In this document: one piece after another, positions 52,344 through 62,234 of the stretch
How positions within the stretch are numbered: the stretch's first letter is position 1
Layout of the letters: every line of letters starts with the position of its first letter
From: Vibrio metoecus
Lineage (GTDB): Bacteria; Pseudomonadota; Gammaproteobacteria; Enterobacterales; Vibrionaceae
NCBI RefSeq assembly: GCF_000696385.1
Contig: NZ_JJMN01000065.1
Span: forward strand, 87,155-151,154
Length of the DNA stretch: 64,000 bases
Reading direction: 5' to 3'
Program-made: the position numbers and the translations under genes
The notes under the pieces: model-generated
Seen by the model: the letters and a program-made list of their open reading frames with translations, nothing else
Database searches by the model: none
What the model was told of the DNA's origin: nothing

Positions 52344-54628
52344 TTATGCCACGCTATTTAGTTTAGGTTTGGTGGTTTGATGGGTGTGGATTTGCGAAAA
52401 ATCATGGCTGAAGTGATCCACTTGAATCGCACGGCTACGCAGTTTTTCAGCAGCCAGAATAGATGCCACTTCATCCGCGCTCAGCACACCCGCTTGCTGG
52501 GCTTGTGCCAAGCGATCGGCCAGTAACCCTTTACGTGCCACTTTGCCCTCTTTTACGCCTTGTTGCAGTTTACGTTCTAGACCTTTAACGCTGTACATGG
52601 CCAAAAATGCTTTTTCCATCAAGCCAACGCTGTCGTCTTCCTCTTTACCGATGTAGCACAGCGCCGTTAAACGATCACGATGCGCTCCTGGTGTCATTAG
52701 GCTTTCGGCCAATTTGACCGCCAACTCATCACTGGGAAGTGCAAAGTGGTTACCCAGCGGGAATAGCAGACCTTTAAGCAGCGCGCCAACACCGGTCACA
52801 GGATAGTTACGATACGCTTGATTGAGCGATTTGGCTGCGTGGTGCAAACAGTGTTGCATCGCATAATGTACGTAATCCAGATCTGCTTGATGTCGGCCTT
52901 CGTCTTCGTATTTTTTCAGCACTGCAGAGCCCATATAGAGATAACTCAACGCATCCCCTAGGCGTGCAGAAATCATCTCTTTACGTTTCAACTCGCCACC
53001 CAAAGTGAGCATAGCCACATCTGCACTCACGGCTAAAGCGCGGCTTAGGCGAGTCATTTGTTTATAGTAGCCTTGAGTAGGGCCACTCATATTGGCTTTA
53101 ATAAAACGCGAGCCCGTCAATGCAGCAAACAGAGCACCAAAGCTATTTTTGGTCGCGTGAGCAATGTGTTTGAACAACAGATCGTCAAATGCTTTTGCGC
53201 CTTCATGTTGATCTGGGTTCGCCGCCGCCTCCATCTCTTTGAGAACGTAAGGATGGCAACGTGTCGCCCCTTGACCGAAGATCATCAGGTTACGCGTAAG
53301 AATATTCGCCCCTTCCACTGTGATTGCCACTGGTACGCCGAGATAGTGCGTCGCCAGATAGTTCATCGGACCATCTTGGATCGCACGACCAGAATGGATA
53401 TCCATCGCATCATTCAAAATGGTGCGCGCAATTTCCGTCATGTGATACTTGGCAATCGCCGTCACAATCCCCGGTTTTTCTTTGAGATCCAAAGAAGTGG
53501 TCGTCAAAGTACGGGTCGCTTCCAGCAAGTAGGTTAAACCACCAATCCGGCCCATGGCTTCAGCCACGCCTTCAAATTTACCAATCGACATCCCAAACTG
53601 TTTACGCACATAGCCATAAGCCCCCGTAGTGCGTGCGGTCAGGTGGCCAATTGCCGTACCTAATGCAGGCAGTGAGATACCACGCCCAGCGGAGAGGCAC
53701 TCCACCAACATACGCCAGCCTTTACCTGCGTAATCCGCTCCACCGATTAGCCAATCGATAGGAATAAACACATCTTGCCCGCGCGTTGGCCCGTTCATAA
53801 AGGCCAAACCCAGAGGGTCGTGGCGCTCACCAATTTCCACACCTTCATGGGAAGCGGGAATCAATGCACAGGTAATACCGATCTCTTCTTTATCGCCAAG
53901 CAAATGGTCTGGGTCATTGAGTTTGAATGCTAAACCCAATACCGTCGCCACCGGCGCCAGCGTGATGTAGCGTTTGTTCCAACTTAAACGGATGCCCAGC
54001 ACTTCTTTGCCTTCATGTTTGCCATACGCAAACCACACCCTGATCAGGAACTCCCCCCCGCATCGGAACCCGCTTCTGGGCCGGTCAGTGCAAAGCAAGG
54101 GATGTCGGTGCCATCCGCTAAACGTGGCAACCAGTAATCCTTTTGCGCTTGAGTTCCGTAGTGAGACAAAAGCTCACCAGGGCCTAATGAGTTAGGCACC
54201 ATCACCGTTACCGCCGTACTGATACTGCGTGTAGCAATACGTGACACGATGGTGGAGTTGGCTAACGCAGAAAATTCACGACCACCATATTCTTTGGAAA
54301 TGATCAGCGAGAAGAAGCGCTCTTTACGTAGGAAATCCCAAACCTCTTTCGGTAAGTCGCGATCTTGTTTCACTATTTTGTAGTCATCCAACATGCTGAG
54401 CAGTGTTTCCAACTCATTGTTGATGAAGGCTTGCTCTTCAGCTGACAAAGTAGGTTTAGGGTAATGGTGCAGTTTGGTGAAATCAGGCTTACCAGAGAAC
54501 AGTTCGCCATCCCACCATACACTGCCCGCTTCCATGGCTTCTTTCTCCGTTTGTGACAGAGGAGGAAGCACTTTTTTAAACATTTTGAAAGCGGGGTCAC
54601 TGATCCATTTTCTGCGTAGAGAGCTCAT
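52344..54628 (-). CDS. fadE: Acyl-CoA dehydrogenase FadE (frame-disrupted)
   Basis: First step of fatty-acid beta-oxidation, about 760 residues. ACAD-type motifs include VPNSLGPGELLSHYG, CFALTGPEAGSDAG and SWNKRYITLAPVA, as in E. coli FadE. The N-terminus starts at MSSLRRKWISDPAFKMFKK and lacks the roughly 55-residue membrane segment of E. coli FadE. Two +1 indels break the frame: in the C-run at 54052-54058 and near 54027. Open pieces are 54044-54628 and 52344-54098. A TetR gene upstream probably represses it. Confidence 0.88.
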
Positions 54629-54721
54629 ATTCAGATCCTTTTGTTCACTGGTTATCCCTTTCCACTTGACGCTTTAGCGGTATAGGGAAATGTCATCTTA
54701 TTATGTTTATCAATCGGTTGT

Positions 54722-55348
54722 TTAGTTCGCCGCCACACCGGCTGCGAGGTATGGAATCAGTTGATCAACCACAGATTTCGGATCAACTTTGCTTCCAAAA
54801 GCGTTTTCTGCAATCTCAGCCAATGCCTGACTAGAGGCCATGGTAAAGACGCACGTACCCAAGGTGAAATGCAGCCGCCAAAACAAGGTTTCGCGCGTTA
54901 AGCTAGGATTCGCCTTAAGCACAGAATCGGTAAATAAGGTCAATACATCGTTGTAGCGATTGGTAATGAACCAACGTAAATGCCCTTGAACGTCGGTATA
55001 GCCTCGGCCAATCAATAACATGAAACGGCTGGTACCATTAGGACGAACGTCATTGAGCGAACGCAGTGGAACTCGCAGAGCTTCAAACACCTCAGCCATG
55101 TCGTAATTCTCACGCTCATTCAGCAGCTCTAATGCATGTTTCATCTCGGGCATAAAGGCTTCGAGATAACGATTGAGTACCGCACGAACTAAGGTTTTCT
55201 TATCGCCAAAATGGTAGTTAACCGATGCGAGATTCACTCCGGCCTTACTGGTGATGGTACGCAAAGAGGTATCATTGAAACCGTATTCGGCAAAAAGCCC
55301 TTCTGCCACATCGAGTATTTTTTCCTTAGTACTGCTGCGTAATGCCAT
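54722..55348 (-). CDS. psrA: TetR-family fatty-acid regulator (PsrA-like)
   Basis: TetR repressor of 208 residues. The N-terminal helix-turn-helix (FAEYGFNDTSLRTITSKAGVN then ASVNYHFGDKKTLVRAV) is very close to Pseudomonas PsrA (ETSLRLITSKAGVNLAAVNYHF), and the C-terminal FWRLHFTLGTCVFTMASSQAL also aligns. PsrA controls beta-oxidation genes and senses long-chain acyl ligands. The ATG at 55348 fits the family start. A palindrome (55363-55378) sits just upstream. Confidence 0.82.
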   Translation of the reverse strand: MALRSSTKEKILDVAEGLFAEYGFNDTSLRTITSKAGVNLASVNYHFGDKKTLVRAVLNRYLEAFMPEMKHALELLNERENYDMAEVFEALRVPLRSLNDVRPNGTSRFMLLIGRGYTDVQGHLRWFITNRYNDVLTLFTDSVLKANPSLTRETLFWRLHFTLGTCVFTMASSQALAEIAENAFGSKVDPKSVVDQLIPYLAAGVAAN

Positions 55349-55362
55349 TTCAATCACTCGTA

Positions 55363-55378
55363 TCAAACAACTGTTTGA
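55363..55378. promoter_or_regulatory. PsrA-type operator upstream of psrA
   Basis: TCAAACAACTGTTTGA is an inverted repeat (TCAAAC-N4-GTTTGA) resembling the PsrA box (AAAC-N4-GTTT). Its location, 15 bp before the psrA start codon, suits autoregulation. Confidence 0.55.
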
Positions 55379-55517
55379 AATATACTCTCGCCACATTTTA
55401 TTAACAAGCGATTAACTTCACATTTTCCATCCATGGTCAGACCAGAAGGTATTAAGTGCTTGCTCAGTGATGAAAAAGCCTCCCATAAAAAATTTTTAAA
55501 AATTTTTGCGAAATGTC

Positions 55518-55545
55518 GGAACTCTTTGCTAAACCCCCAGTCTGA
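55518..55545 (+). promoter_or_regulatory. Sigma-E promoter of vrrA
   Basis: GGAACTC (55518-55524) and TCTGA (55541-55545) separated by 16 bp match the RpoE consensus GGAACTT-N16-TCTGA. It lies immediately before the vrrA RNA, with a start expected at about 55551-55552. Confidence 0.85.
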
Positions 55546-55551
55546 ATAGAC

Positions 55552-55691
55552 GTGATTGACAGAGCTTTGAGAGTTTTACTGGCCGTCAAACTTGTTTCTC
55601 GACCGACTGTCACCAATTACGCTGCTTTTTCCTTTTTATTAACTCCTATACTTGTGTACGCCCAAAATTAGATTGTTTTGGGCGTTTTTTT
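55552..55691 (+). ncRNA. vrrA: VrrA small regulatory RNA
   Basis: About 140 nt, beginning GTGATTGACAGAGC and ending at a terminator: CGCCCAAAA and TTTTGGGCG pair across TTAGATTG, then eight T (to 55692). Sigma-E promoter, length and location beside the TetR gene fit the V. cholerae sRNA VrrA, which is reported to repress ompA and other outer-membrane genes and to raise vesicle release. The rest of the 442-bp gap holds no gene. Name from memory and context. Confidence 0.85.
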
Positions 55692-55790
55692 TATTGGCAG
55701 TTTTTCAATTTCCCACCTTGTTACTCAAGCAGTAGCAGTTAAGCACAATGTGCGTATAATGGCCGCCCCCATTCACCGCTCGACTAACCT

Positions 55791-56684
55791 ATGCTGATCA
55801 CTCAATCTCCCATCACTGAACACCGTTTTGAAGGGCAAACCTTTTACCTAAAACGAGATGACAAACTTCATCCACATTTCAGTGGTAACAAAGCCCGCAA
55901 ATTAATGGCACTGTTGGAAGGGGATTTTCCTGATATCACCACGTTAATCAGCTACGGTTCAGCACAAGCCAACTCGCTTTACTCTTTTGCCGCTCTCGCC
56001 AAACTTCGTGGTTGGCGCTTAGAGTTTTATGTTGACCATATTCCCGCTTGGTTGAAAAGTTATCCGATCGGCAACTATCGTGGTGCATTGGAGCTGGGGG
56101 CAACCATTATTGAAACGCGCCCACAAGGGGCTAAGCATCCACGAGAATTTATTCAGCAACAACGCAAACCCGATACGGATTGCTTGGTGATTGAAGAAGG
56201 GGCTCGTAGCCGATTTGCCGAGCCGGGGATCAAACAATTAGCGATGGAAATGCTCGAATGGATCCGCCACCAACCCCAACAAGATTGGGTGGTAGCTTTG
56301 CCATCGGGCACAGGAACAACGGCGCTCTATTTGCACAAGTACTTACAACCACACGGTGTTGAAGTCATCACTTGCCCTTGTGTGGGTGATGAGGCTTATT
56401 TGCGAGAGCAGTTTTGCATGCTGGGTGAGAGCGCTCATCCCACCCTTCTTAAACCGCCGACCAAACATTACTTTGGTCATCTTTATCAGGAAGACTATCA
56501 GATTTGGCAAAATTTAATGGCGCAAACCCATATCGAATTTGATCTGTTGTACGACCCACTGATGTGGCGCTTGCTATTGCCTTGGCGAGTCGAGAACCCG
56601 ACTCGAAGCTTGCTTTATCTGCACCAAGGCGGTTTACTGGGTAATGAGAGTATGTTGCCACGCTATGAAAGGCAGTTTGGTTAA
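55791..56684 (+). CDS. PLP-dependent deaminase/desulfhydrase (ACC deaminase-like)
   Basis: Tryptophan-synthase-beta superfamily enzyme of 297 residues. LKRDDKLHPHFSGNKARKL holds the PLP lysine, SYGSAQANSLYSFAALA and SGTGTTALYLHK (phosphate-binding) support the fold. Members are D-cysteine desulfhydrases or ACC-deaminase-like; the substrate cannot be told. It precedes the DUF1496 gene by about 18 bp. Confidence 0.75.
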   Translation: MLITQSPITEHRFEGQTFYLKRDDKLHPHFSGNKARKLMALLEGDFPDITTLISYGSAQANSLYSFAALAKLRGWRLEFYVDHIPAWLKSYPIGNYRGALELGATIIETRPQGAKHPREFIQQQRKPDTDCLVIEEGARSRFAEPGIKQLAMEMLEWIRHQPQQDWVVALPSGTGTTALYLHKYLQPHGVEVITCPCVGDEAYLREQFCMLGESAHPTLLKPPTKHYFGHLYQEDYQIWQNLMAQTHIEFDLLYDPLMWRLLLPWRVENPTRSLLYLHQGGLLGNESMLPRYERQFG

Positions 56685-56702
56685 ATCATGACTGGAGGTT
56701 GG

Positions 56703-56987
56703 ATGCTAAAAACGATCGGGGCTCTTGCCTTATTAAGTTACAGTGTCGCGTTGCAAGCAGCACCCACAACAACGACTACGCTACCCGTGGTGGTCGGTGA
56801 TGATATCGCCAAGCGTGTTTGCTACTACCAAGATCAAGCTTATTCCGAAGGCGCGGTAATTGTGGTGGGTGAGATCTATCTTGCTTGTCAGCGAGCCAAT
56901 GATTTTGAAACCAATGGCCCGCTGAAATGGTTGCCTCTGAATGGGCAAACCAGCGAAATGACTAAGCCTAAGCTAGTCCACCCATAA
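56703..56987 (+). CDS. DUF1496 exported protein
   Basis: Exported protein of 94 residues. The signal peptide ends after about residue 20 (VALQAA). RVCYYQDQAYSEGAVIVVGEIYLACQ with two cysteines is the DUF1496/YnjH core. The ATG at 56703 was chosen over 56688 because GGAGG (56694-56698) lies four bases upstream. Its end overlaps the converging gabD by 20 bp. Confidence 0.72.
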   Translation: MLKTIGALALLSYSVALQAAPTTTTTLPVVVGDDIAKRVCYYQDQAYSEGAVIVVGEIYLACQRANDFETNGPLKWLPLNGQTSEMTKPKLVHP

Positions 56988-58419
56988 GGGTGTATTTCAC
57001 TTCAAGGTATTCTTCAAGGCCGTGCTTTGCCCCTTCTCGGCCAAGGCCAGACTCCTTGATGCCACCGAAAGGCGCTAACGTTGTGGAGATTAACCCTTCA
57101 TTGATCCCCACAATACCCGCCTCCAATGCTTCACTCATACGCCATGCTCGGCGTAAAGACTGCGTATAGCAGTAGGCCGCTAACCCCGAATCGGTCGCAT
57201 TGGCGCGCTCAATCACCTCTTGCTCCGAGCTAAAACGAAACAGTGCGGCTAACGGTCCGAAAGTTTCTTCGCTCGCCACTTGCATTTCATCTGTCACTTC
57301 AGTCAGAACATGAGGCTGAAACAAACGGCTTCCGGCTTGAGGAAGCTCCCCAAACACCACCTTTGCCCCCTTACTTTGTGCATCCACAATATGTGAGGTG
57401 ACTTTAGCTACGGCGGCATCATTGATCAGCGGGCCAATGTTCACTCCCTCGTCCAAACCGTTACCGACTTTGAGTTTGCGGACTCGATCCACCAGTTTGG
57501 CAGCAAATTGATCGTATACCGCGTCATGCACATAAATCCGGTTTGCACATACGCAGGTTTGCCCTGCATTACGGAATTTCGCCACCATCACACCGTCAAT
57601 CGCAGCATTAATGTCAGCATCCTCAAACACAATAAACGGGGCATTACCACCTAGCTCTAGCGATAGTTTTTTCACACTGTTGGCCGATTGTGCCATCAAC
57701 AGTTTGCCGACACCGGTTGACCCCGTGAACGACAGTTTGCGCACCACTTTACTTTCCGTTAGTGCTCGGCCAACCTCAATCGCATCGCCAGTCACCACTT
57801 GAAACAAACCATCAGGAATTCCAGCCTGTTGTGCGAGATCGGCCAAGGCTAAGGCAGTGAATGGAGTATCCGGTGCTGGTTTTAATACCACGGCACAACC
57901 GGCTGCAAAAGCAGGAGCACATTTACGGGTAATCATCGCTGCGGGAAAATTCCAAGGCGTAATCGCTGCAACAACGCCAACAGGCTGACGCGAAACCATA
58001 ATCCTCGCATCAGACTTGTGGGATGGGATCAACTCACCATACGCACGTTTGGCTTCTTCAGCGTACCATTCCACAAAGCTAGCGGCATAGTGAATCTCCC
58101 CCATCGCTTCTGTCAGCGGTTTCCCTTGTTCAAACGTTAGCAAGGTCGCCAGCGACTCATGATGTTGTTCGATCAACTCGTACCAACGACGCAACACTTT
58201 CGCTTTGGTGTCTGCCGTTTGGTTACGCCAAGCAACTTGCGCGTTTTCTGCCCCCGTAATCGCCCTTTGTACTTCAGCGCCAGTTAACTGCGGAACACTG
58301 CCAAGAACAGAGCCATCAAACGGGTTGGTCACCCTTTGCCTTGCATTTTGCTCGCCAGAAATCCACTGCCCATTAATGAATGCACTTTGGTGAAAAAATG
58401 GAAGATTGGTCGAAAACAT
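56968..58419 (-). CDS. gabD: NAD(P)-dependent succinate-semialdehyde dehydrogenase
   Basis: Aldehyde dehydrogenase of 483 residues oxidising succinate semialdehyde in GABA breakdown. TPWNFPAAMITRKCAPAFAAG (coenzyme), catalytic glutamate in LELGGNAPFIVFEDAD and nucleophile in GQTCVCANRIYVH match GabD. GAGGAG precedes the ATG at 58419. No GABA transaminase is beside it. Confidence 0.88.
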   Translation of the reverse strand: MFSTNLPFFHQSAFINGQWISGEQNARQRVTNPFDGSVLGSVPQLTGAEVQRAITGAENAQVAWRNQTADTKAKVLRRWYELIEQHHESLATLLTFEQGKPLTEAMGEIHYAASFVEWYAEEAKRAYGELIPSHKSDARIMVSRQPVGVVAAITPWNFPAAMITRKCAPAFAAGCAVVLKPAPDTPFTALALADLAQQAGIPDGLFQVVTGDAIEVGRALTESKVVRKLSFTGSTGVGKLLMAQSANSVKKLSLELGGNAPFIVFEDADINAAIDGVMVAKFRNAGQTCVCANRIYVHDAVYDQFAAKLVDRVRKLKVGNGLDEGVNIGPLINDAAVAKVTSHIVDAQSKGAKVVFGELPQAGSRLFQPHVLTEVTDEMQVASEETFGPLAALFRFSSEQEVIERANATDSGLAAYCYTQSLRRAWRMSEALEAGIVGINEGLISTTLAPFGGIKESGLGREGAKHGLEEYLEVKYTLMGGLA

Positions 58420-58579
58420 AAGAAGGCTCCTCATCAAACAATGCCTTTGAAGCAACGCCCTTGCCGCTAAACACTACTGCCCTAGCGGGATTGGCAATGA
58501 AAAACGCATCTTGCTCCTATCAACCTCAAATGAAAAGCCATTCTTACCGTGAATGGCAACCAAGCTGCGATAAACCTTA

Positions 58580-59179
58580 CTAAGGGAGTCTTGCATAACC
58601 CTTGACAAAAACACGGGCAATTTCCTCCATCATCGTTTGCTGTTGCTCGGCATTCGGCCGTTCAATCGCCGCAAACAGTTGGGGCCATAAAAATTGACCA
58701 TGGAAGAGATTCATCAATGTAGCGGCCATCTGACTGGCCTCCATATCTTGCAATTGCCCCGCTTGAATGGCGGCATCTAGCCAAGCACTTAGCGCTGGAT
58801 CTTTGGCCCCCATGAGGGAAAGATATTGCTGAGTTAATGAAGGATCGCGAATAAACTCACCGACAATCATGCGCACCACATCAAGGCCAATGTGTTGATA
58901 CAGCACCTCAATTTTAACCATCAGGTAACCCAGTAACTGCTCCGTCAATGAGCGGTCATGTTGATACTCAAAAACAAAATCGTTGGGTTGCACGACCAGC
59001 GCATTAATCACTTCGATAAACAACAATTCTTTGCTCGTAAAATGGCGATACAAAGTACGTTTTGACGTGCCAGCCCTTTCACAAACGCGATCCATATTCG
59101 CAGCATGAAACCCAAACTGAATAAACTCTTCTTTTGCGGCTTCAATTAAAGCGAGGCGTTTTTGTTCACTTAGCTTCAT
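58580..59179 (-). CDS. TetR-family transcriptional regulator
   Basis: Regulator of 199 residues with a typical TetR head (FIQFGFHAANMDRVCERAGT then SKRTLYRHFTSKELLF). The ligand-binding domain is not assignable to a known effector. Divergent from the putative outer-membrane protein at 59.4 kb, which it may regulate; that is a guess from position. Confidence 0.82.
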   Translation of the reverse strand: MKLSEQKRLALIEAAKEEFIQFGFHAANMDRVCERAGTSKRTLYRHFTSKELLFIEVINALVVQPNDFVFEYQHDRSLTEQLLGYLMVKIEVLYQHIGLDVVRMIVGEFIRDPSLTQQYLSLMGAKDPALSAWLDAAIQAGQLQDMEASQMAATLMNLFHGQFLWPQLFAAIERPNAEQQQTMMEEIARVFVKGYARLP

Positions 59180-59381
59180 ACAAGGATTTCTCTCAAACTC
59201 ACAAGGTTTCACTATAACCTGAAACCACAATAAGTACACTTATAAGTTTACTTTCATCTTAATCTCAGAGTATGATCCGCAGCCATGGCATTCAGGGAAT
59301 CAGAAACCATCATGGGAAAACCTATTTTTAGGCGTATTTCTTCCTTTATCCCTAACCGGATAACACTACTGAGTCAACTGA

Positions 59382-60209
59382 ATGAGATTACGAACATTAC
59401 TGGTACTGACATTCCTCTCTCTTCCTACACTCACTTGGGCGGATGATTTTTCACTGCCCATTTGGAAAGAAAAGGCCGAAGCCCTCGGCTATGAATTACC
59501 CAAACCGATCGGCTTTAGCCTCAGTTACATGACCATGGAACAAGGGATCAATGTCGATTCAATCGCTATCCAAGGGCTTGGTAAGCTGCCATTGCAACTG
59601 CAAGCGGATCCGGGCAGACAATACACCGAAGTGTTGACTCTACGCGCCGACGTGTGGCTATTTCCATTTCTTAACCTGTATGGCCTCGTCGGAAAGTTGG
59701 ATGGCTACTCAACAACAGATGTCAACGTTAAATTTCTCGGTTCCCCAACGCCACCGATTAAAGATTTTCGCCTCGATCTCGATGGTTACACAACCGGGGT
59801 TGGTGGTGTCCTCGTGGGTGGTTATCAAAACTGGTTTGCTTTGGTGGATGCGAGCTTTACCCAGAGCCGCTTAACAGTGATTAATGGCAGTATTGATGCG
59901 TTGGTGATCTCGCCTAGAGTCGGTTACGACTTTCATCAGCACGGCCACCCGCTGCGTATTTGGGTGGGGGCTATGTATCAAGATGTCGAACAAACGTTAC
60001 AAGGCTCGTTATCTGATCTGGGGCTTCCCAGCAAACTCACCGCGATCCTGCCGAAAGATGCAGGCTTTGAGGTAAAACAACATTTACAAACACCGTGGAA
60101 TCCGCTGGTCGGGATGCAATATCAACTCAATGACAGTTGGTATTTGCTCGGCGAGTTCGGTTTTGGCGATCGCCAAAGTCTATTTTTCTCTCTCGATAGA
60201 CGTTTTTAG
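59382..60209 (+). CDS. Putative outer-membrane beta-barrel protein
   Basis: Exported protein of 275 residues. The signal peptide ends at TLTWA. The mature part alternates hydrophobic and polar residues in strand-like stretches (LTLRADVWLFPFLNLYGLVG, LRIWVGAMYQDVE, SWYLLGEFGFGD) and ends with aromatic F (DRRF), typical of outer-membrane barrels. No named family is recognised. Confidence 0.65.
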   Translation: MRLRTLLVLTFLSLPTLTWADDFSLPIWKEKAEALGYELPKPIGFSLSYMTMEQGINVDSIAIQGLGKLPLQLQADPGRQYTEVLTLRADVWLFPFLNLYGLVGKLDGYSTTDVNVKFLGSPTPPIKDFRLDLDGYTTGVGGVLVGGYQNWFALVDASFTQSRLTVINGSIDALVISPRVGYDFHQHGHPLRIWVGAMYQDVEQTLQGSLSDLGLPSKLTAILPKDAGFEVKQHLQTPWNPLVGMQYQLNDSWYLLGEFGFGDRQSLFFSLDRRF

Positions 60210-60287
60210 CTCAGCGATTGCAAATCGCTAACACGGCAACATCAAGTCGCTTGGTTGAGTGAGCTCATCACCCTACCAAACTCGTGA

Positions 60288-62039
60288 CTAAGAGACGGGA
60301 GGCGTGGGCGGGATAACGACTTTTTGCTCCTGTATTTTTTGCTCCACAACATGCAAATGCACATCTTGTTGCGGAAACGGAATCGAGATGCCTTCGCGAT
60401 CAAAACGTAGCTTCACTTCTTTGGTGACATCCCAATACACATCCCAATAATCTTCCGTTTTTACCCAAGGACGGACGATAAAATCAATCGAAGAGGTGTT
60501 AAGCGTATGCACTTTAATATTAGGCTCAGGAGTACGCAGCACCGCAGGGTGTGATTTCACGATATCGGTCAGCACCGCTTCAGCTTTCAGCAAATCATCG
60601 CTATAGCCAATACCAAACACCATATCAACACGGCGTATCCGCTCATGGGTGACGTTTTTGATCACATCACCCCAGATTTTGCTATTTGGCACAATAATGA
60701 TCTGGTTATCGAATGTTCGAATCGTGGTATTGACCAAGCTCATGTGGCTCACTTTGCCATCCACGCCCCCAGCATGCACGAAATCCCCAACATCAAATGG
60801 TCGGTAAATCAGTAACATCATGCCTGCGGCGAAGTTAGACAAAGTATCTTGCAACGCGAAACCAATGATCACCCCTGCAATACCAAAACCGGTTAATACT
60901 GGCGCGAGATTGAGACCAATCTGCGATAAGCCGACCAAAATCCCGATAACCCACACTACTTTGCCGGACATAGAAACAAAGAAATCCTGCATCAAATGAG
61001 AGATACGGATGTTTTTCGAGTTCACAGCAGAACGTACTAAAGTGCGAGTCACTTTCGCTCCGCCCTTCGCCGCCAGTAGAATCAATAAAAAGATAAAGAG
61101 TTGGAATAGGTGTTGAACCGCATTACTTGCCAGCCAGTTGACCAGCGAATTTGACCAGTGACGAACAATTGAAAATACCACCTGAGTGTTCAACAAATCC
61201 TGAGTAATACTGCCCGTCACTTGGAAAATCTGTCGCTTATAGTCGGCGGTTTCTATCTCAAATTGATCGGCAATCCCCACCACTGAACGTAGGCTTTTGG
61301 TGACAATATCCAGCCGCTGCTGAGTAAAAAGGAGCGCCAATTGTAAGTTAGCCTTTTCAGACTCTGGGCTTGATTTGATCTGGTTATTGATCACACTGAT
61401 TTGTTGCTTTAGATACTCTAATGAAGCCGACAGTAGACGTAAGCGTTGATTGATTCGCTCTCTTAATGTCTTCTCAACGTCACGGGTATCGATATCCAAA
61501 CTACTGAGCCAACCAATATTTTCTGCGCTGGAATGGTAAGTCACGTCCAGATATTGCTGTAACTCCCGATAGGTAGTGATATAAGAGAGTTTCTCTTCAT
61601 GGGATGCCTTGCCGAGACTATCATCCAACGAATTCAACCGTTCGGAAATGTAGTGATTCGCCTCTTCGGTATACCGTTGTTGGATATTCACCAGCTCGAC
61701 GAGCTTTTCTTTGGCAATTGTTTTTTCTTCCACCGCTTTGGAAAGGCTCTTTCTTAACTCGGCATTTTTTTGAAACAGCTGAAGTTGCAAAGCATCACGT
61801 ACATCGCCTGTTGCTTGCTTTAGCGTCACCGACAACTCACTGATATATTGCTTGATCTGATCAATCTCATTTTCAAGCTCAGAGGGCGACTCTGCCGTAG
61901 TCGTTATCTCAGTAGTAGTCTCGATTTGGGTATTCTCTTGCGACGTGTCACTCGCGAAAGCACTGGTTGCCATCAGAAGCAATAATGCTACCCAGCTCCA
62001 ACGTGGTTTCATCGCGTATCTACACTTTTTGGTTATCAT
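60288..62039 (-). CDS. MscS-family mechanosensitive channel
   Basis: Channel of about 583 residues. After a signal peptide there is a long charged periplasmic coiled-coil region (about residues 40-240), then membrane helices and the MscS core: GFGIAGVIIGFALQDTLSNF, AGMMLLIYRPFDVGDFV and the beta-rich VNTTIRTFDNQIIIVPNSKI. The ATG at 62039 has AGG seven bases upstream; one at 62012 is also possible. It probably acts in osmotic release. Confidence 0.88.
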   Translation of the reverse strand: MITKKCRYAMKPRWSWVALLLLMATSAFASDTSQENTQIETTTEITTTAESPSELENEIDQIKQYISELSVTLKQATGDVRDALQLQLFQKNAELRKSLSKAVEEKTIAKEKLVELVNIQQRYTEEANHYISERLNSLDDSLGKASHEEKLSYITTYRELQQYLDVTYHSSAENIGWLSSLDIDTRDVEKTLRERINQRLRLLSASLEYLKQQISVINNQIKSSPESEKANLQLALLFTQQRLDIVTKSLRSVVGIADQFEIETADYKRQIFQVTGSITQDLLNTQVVFSIVRHWSNSLVNWLASNAVQHLFQLFIFLLILLAAKGGAKVTRTLVRSAVNSKNIRISHLMQDFFVSMSGKVVWVIGILVGLSQIGLNLAPVLTGFGIAGVIIGFALQDTLSNFAAGMMLLIYRPFDVGDFVHAGGVDGKVSHMSLVNTTIRTFDNQIIIVPNSKIWGDVIKNVTHERIRRVDMVFGIGYSDDLLKAEAVLTDIVKSHPAVLRTPEPNIKVHTLNTSSIDFIVRPWVKTEDYWDVYWDVTKEVKLRFDREGISIPFPQQDVHLHVVEQKIQEQKVVIPPTPPVS

Positions 62040-62234
62040 TGTTAAACCTAACCTCATCAAATTTTGCTAGCGGTAATCTAGCTGAAAATTAAAAACTTTT
62101 CTTTAGTCATGCGAATAAGTCGCTACAATAAGGCTGCGATAAATCCCAAATATTACAAGCTCTCAACCTTTAACATCGGCTTTGTTATCAATCCTCGTGG
62201 AATGATTCCAACCCACTAACGATAAATAAAACCA

